In this document: in pieces, positions 58,416-64,000 of the stretch
How the letters are laid out: each line of letters begins with the position of its first letter
Numbering within the stretch: the stretch's first letter is position 1
NCBI GenBank assembly: GCA_018242665.1
Contig: JAFEBL010000015.1
Location: forward strand, 62,001 to 126,000
Reading direction: 5' to 3'
Length of the DNA stretch: 64,000 bases
Origin: Nitrospira sp.
GTDB taxonomy: Bacteria; Nitrospirota; Nitrospiria; Nitrospirales; Nitrospiraceae
Notes under the pieces: model-generated
What the model was told of the DNA's origin: nothing
Seen by the model: the letters and a program-made list of their open reading frames with translations, nothing else
Database searches by the model: none
Position numbers and translations under genes: made by a program

Positions 58416-58868
58416 TTACGGATGGCCTTTGGGTTTGACCGGCTCGGGGTTGGTGGGAAGCGGCAGCCGCACATCGGACCCTGAAAAATGCCCGCCGATC
58501 AATTTGCCTTCCTCAAAATACAGATAGCGGTGTTTCACGACCGCCGGACTTTCCCAATCCTCAAAAATCCACTCTTCTCGTCGTAACCCGTCCTGGGTGT
58601 GCGTCACGTTCATGGTATTCGGGGATCCCCACGAATCCAGCACCTGCTTGCGATCCATGCCGACCATCACGCGATGGCTTTCGATATGCTTGGAGAAATC
58701 CGGATCCAACCACCCGGGGACGAACCGGAAGGCAATGAGGGCCACAACAAACAGGACGAGGAAGGCATTGATGATGAACCGGACCGGCCGTTGCCGGATG
58801 AACGGTGTCGGTTCCTCCGCCGGGGGCAGGGCTGAGACGGGAGTGGCAGAGGTTGTCTGATCGGTCAC
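58416..58868 (-). CDS. Membrane-anchored SmpA/OmlA (BamE)-like protein
   Basis: A 150-residue protein with a proline-rich cytoplasmic start, one transmembrane helix (FIINAFLVLFVVALIAFRFV, about residues 32-51) and a periplasmic domain resembling SmpA/OmlA: VMVGMDRKQVLDSWGSPNTMN, EEWIFEDW, RYLYFEEGKLIGGHF. The tether differs from the lipoprotein BamE. The start is GTG at 58868. A perfect palindrome GCCTAG-T-CTAGGC lies 27 bp upstream. Confidence 0.72.
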   Translation of the reverse strand: MTDQTTSATPVSALPPAEEPTPFIRQRPVRFIINAFLVLFVVALIAFRFVPGWLDPDFSKHIESHRVMVGMDRKQVLDSWGSPNTMNVTHTQDGLRREEWIFEDWESPAVVKHRYLYFEEGKLIGGHFSGSDVRLPLPTNPEPVKPKGHP

Positions 58869-58894
58869 GGGTGTCCTTCCGGTAACGAGTGGGA

Positions 58895-58907
58895 GCCTAG
58901 TCTAGGC
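58895..58907. promoter_or_regulatory. Perfect CTAG palindrome upstream of BamE-like gene
   Basis: GCCTAG-T-CTAGGC, 13 nt, 27 bp before the GTG at 58868 (minus strand). It contains two CTAG tetranucleotides but has the half-sites reversed relative to the CTRGG-N6-CCTAG sites, so it may be unrelated. Confidence 0.3.
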
Positions 58908-59034
58908 GCTGCTGCATGCTAAACAATCGTTTTTCTGTCCGTCAAGGGATGGAATAGGGCTCCCGGCTGGGGCTTTCGGCCGATGCCGGCCTTTTCACCT
59001 GCTATGCTTAGTGGAGGACTGTGAGGAGGCGGCC

Positions 59035-59691
59035 ATGGTGGGACTGGATTGGAAACGGCGGAATGGTCTGTTATGGCTGATCCTCATGGGAATCTGGCTG
59101 CTTGCCTCTGAAGGCATTCCCGCCGAGGCGGGGCCGCTCTACGTGTATACGGACGCCCAGGGGCAGCCGGTCTTAACCGACAATCTTGAGCAGGTGCCTG
59201 CCGCCTACAAAGGCCGAGTACGAACCATGACCGGTCCTGATTCTCCGGTTGCCCAGGCAGCGGAACCGGTTGCCGCGCCGCCTGTCGCTCATACCGCTTC
59301 CAAGGGAGTGGTGGAAGATCTGCTCGATGCGGTGGCCGGAAAACTGGGACACCGTGCCATCAAAGGACTCACGACGTATCAAACGGCGGTCACGATCGTG
59401 GCAGGCAGCGCCGCTGTCGCGCTCCTGCTCATGATGTTGCTGAGCGCCAATCCCGGTATCCGCATCCTCTGCAAGTTTCTGCTGGTGCTCGTTGCGGGTG
59501 CCGCGCTCTATCATCTGGCCGCGTTTGACGCCCCTTCGCTTGAGGCGGTGGCCGGACCTCCGCAGCAGGGTTCAGGAAAGCCCGTGGACAACGTGTTGGG
59601 GCGGCTGAGAAGCCAAACCGAACAGAGTTACCGCGCGCAGGACGAACGGACCGCTCGCCAGGTGGAACCAGTTGAATCATCAACACGCTGA
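59035..59691 (+). CDS. DUF4124 domain membrane protein
   Basis: A 218-residue protein: signal sequence (LLWLILMGIWLLASEGIPAEAG), a DUF4124 domain (LYVYTDAQGQPVLTDNLEQVPAAYKGRV) and two transmembrane helices (about residues 125-145 and 152-170). DUF4124 is a short periplasmic domain of unknown function with a Y-x-(W/Y)-x-D-x-x-G pattern. AGGAGG lies 7 bp before the ATG. It is convergent with an exported unknown. Confidence 0.82.
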   Translation: MVGLDWKRRNGLLWLILMGIWLLASEGIPAEAGPLYVYTDAQGQPVLTDNLEQVPAAYKGRVRTMTGPDSPVAQAAEPVAAPPVAHTASKGVVEDLLDAVAGKLGHRAIKGLTTYQTAVTIVAGSAAVALLLMMLLSANPGIRILCKFLLVLVAGAALYHLAAFDAPSLEAVAGPPQQGSGKPVDNVLGRLRSQTEQSYRAQDERTARQVEPVESSTR

Positions 59692-59696
59692 CCGGC

Positions 59697-60476
59697 TCAG
59701 TCCGCGTATGTCGGCACCGGGATTTTTTTGGCCGTCGGGGTTGGTGGAGCTTGTTGGGCGAAGGCCTTCGAGTAGGGATTCAAGACCGGTTCGTGCGTAT
59801 TCCGCTGGCGGAGTTTGACGAGCGGCAGACTTTGGGTGCTGATTTCCAGTCGATCGATCGGGGCTTTCAACGTCAGGGGATCAGGCATGCCCTGGAGCGC
59901 GAACATTTGAAACGCCAGTGACCAATCGAGTGCGTCCTTCCCCTTCTCCCGGACGATGAATCTTGCCTCCGCTGACGGCTTGCCGGAAAAAAACAGCAAC
60001 ATGATGTTCGAGCGGAAGACCGGTGCGGCGGCGTCGTCGGATGGTCTGAATTCAGGCACGAGTTGCGGGATTTTGCTTAAGGCAACCGGCGGGGTGAACT
60101 CGATATCCACGAGCCGGACGAACAGGGGCCGTTGCTCGTTATGGTCATTCGGATCGAAGGTGTAGCTGAATGAGTACCGCACGTCCACGCCGTCACGCTT
60201 GAACGTATAGACATCTTCGCCGTTTTCCGGCGAGGCGACTTTTTTAAAGTACTGGTCCCAATCGGCGATGGGGTAGTACGTAAAGACGCGCAATGCTGAC
60301 TTGCGGTCACGCACGGCCTGTGGCAAGCCGAGTTTCTCGTGCAATTCGGTTTGGGTCAGTCCAAGATAGCCGTCGTCAAAATACGGCTCTGCCCAGGCCA
60401 AGGGCGCGCCCGGGCTGAGGACACACATGCAGAGAATGGAAAGCAGGAGCAGGCGGGTGACTGTCTGAAACGCCAT
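59697..60476 (-). CDS. Exported hypothetical protein
   Basis: A 259-residue protein with a signal peptide (RLLLLSILCMCVLSPGAPLAWA). The mature part starts YFDDGYLGLTQTELHEKLGLPQAV, a segment resembling BamE-like GLT-x-x-x-L-x-x-x-LG-x-P motifs, and is beta-rich (DVRYSFSYTFDPND, FVRLVDIEFTPPV). The C-terminus is proline-rich. The start at 60476 gives the clean signal peptide. It is divergent from metH. Confidence 0.7.
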   Translation of the reverse strand: MAFQTVTRLLLLSILCMCVLSPGAPLAWAEPYFDDGYLGLTQTELHEKLGLPQAVRDRKSALRVFTYYPIADWDQYFKKVASPENGEDVYTFKRDGVDVRYSFSYTFDPNDHNEQRPLFVRLVDIEFTPPVALSKIPQLVPEFRPSDDAAAPVFRSNIMLLFFSGKPSAEARFIVREKGKDALDWSLAFQMFALQGMPDPLTLKAPIDRLEISTQSLPLVKLRQRNTHEPVLNPYSKAFAQQAPPTPTAKKIPVPTYAD

Positions 60477-60665
60477 ACAATGACAACTCAGGCTCGAGCC
60501 AGACAATGAAGGGCATCGTATCGGCCAGGGTAGGCAATGTCAAGGCGAGGGCGCACATGGCTTGCTGAAAAAAGTCTGTTCCCGATATGATGCCCGCTCC
60601 ATCGCGAGTCTCGGACGTCCCGCGGCCTGTGCGAGAAGTTCGGAGACAGAAAGACATAGGTAGTC

Positions 60666-64000
<3,335 letters not shown>

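Noticed and set aside
60477-60665. Possible cobalamin or SAM riboswitch before metH
   Set aside because: No B12-box or SAM core sequence could be found in the region.

Overview
This 64 kb window (about 60% GC, no long foreign island) looks like the chromosome of a Nitrospira-type bacterium (Nitrospirota). That is an inference from the gene set: treZ with a GH133 debranching enzyme, a three-domain LigD, a DAO-Rieske fusion, runs of small envelope-stress proteins, many small proteins of a kind I associate with Nitrospira, a CADD-like protein and a cobalamin-dependent MetH. No nitrification gene lies in the window, so the genus remains probable, not proven.

Layout. 1-9.3 kb: a truncated unknown gene, a low-affinity iron permease-like protein, a DAO-Rieske oxidoreductase, treZ, a glycogen debranching enzyme, a collapsed DUF72 gene and ligD. 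9.4-17.1 kb: almost all minus strand, a TPP enzyme coupled to an AI-2E transporter, then small membrane and stress proteins (holin-like, DUF883-like, hemerythrin, DUF4403 lipoprotein, BON, YtxH). 17.35 kb: tRNA-Arg(ACG) with encoded CCA. 17.5-20.3 kb: a proline-linked repeat protein and an outer-membrane barrel. 20.4-24.8 kb: glgC followed by a Ski2-like helicase split into two genes whose order is reversed. 25.2-29.1 kb: a complete potABCD polyamine importer. 29.1-31.7 kb: a TolC-type channel and an RND adaptor without a pump. 31.8-35.1 kb: HEAT protein, peptide deformylase and an ABC exporter. 36.8-42.1 kb: an eight-gene minus-strand operon with two ubiquitin-like sulfur carriers, two E1-like enzymes, a JAMM protease, cysteine synthase, threonine synthase and a NIL protein. 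42.5-48.7 kb: mixed plus-strand genes, a BrnT-type toxin-antitoxin pair and a universal stress protein. 49-60.5 kb: mostly small conserved proteins, ClpS, HemW, a response regulator and a CADD-like/FGE-fold pair. 60.67-64 kb: metH, cut by the window end.

The most interesting signals are: (1) the sulfur-carrier operon, in which one carrier ends Gly-Gly-Gly-Arg and would need trimming by the co-encoded JAMM protease, and in which ThrC is translationally coupled to the other carrier and to a NIL protein, suggesting protein-thiocarboxylate synthesis of cysteine and possibly homocysteine; (2) five copies of a roughly 123-bp palindromic intergenic repeat, all between 35.0 and 45.1 kb, with paired arm changes that preserve the stem; (3) a shared palindrome CTRGG-N6-CCTAG placed 82-110 bp upstream of treZ and of three envelope-stress transcription units; (4) the split, order-reversed Ski2-like helicase behind glgC; (5) a CADD-like gene coupled to an FGE-fold gene lacking the catalytic cysteines.
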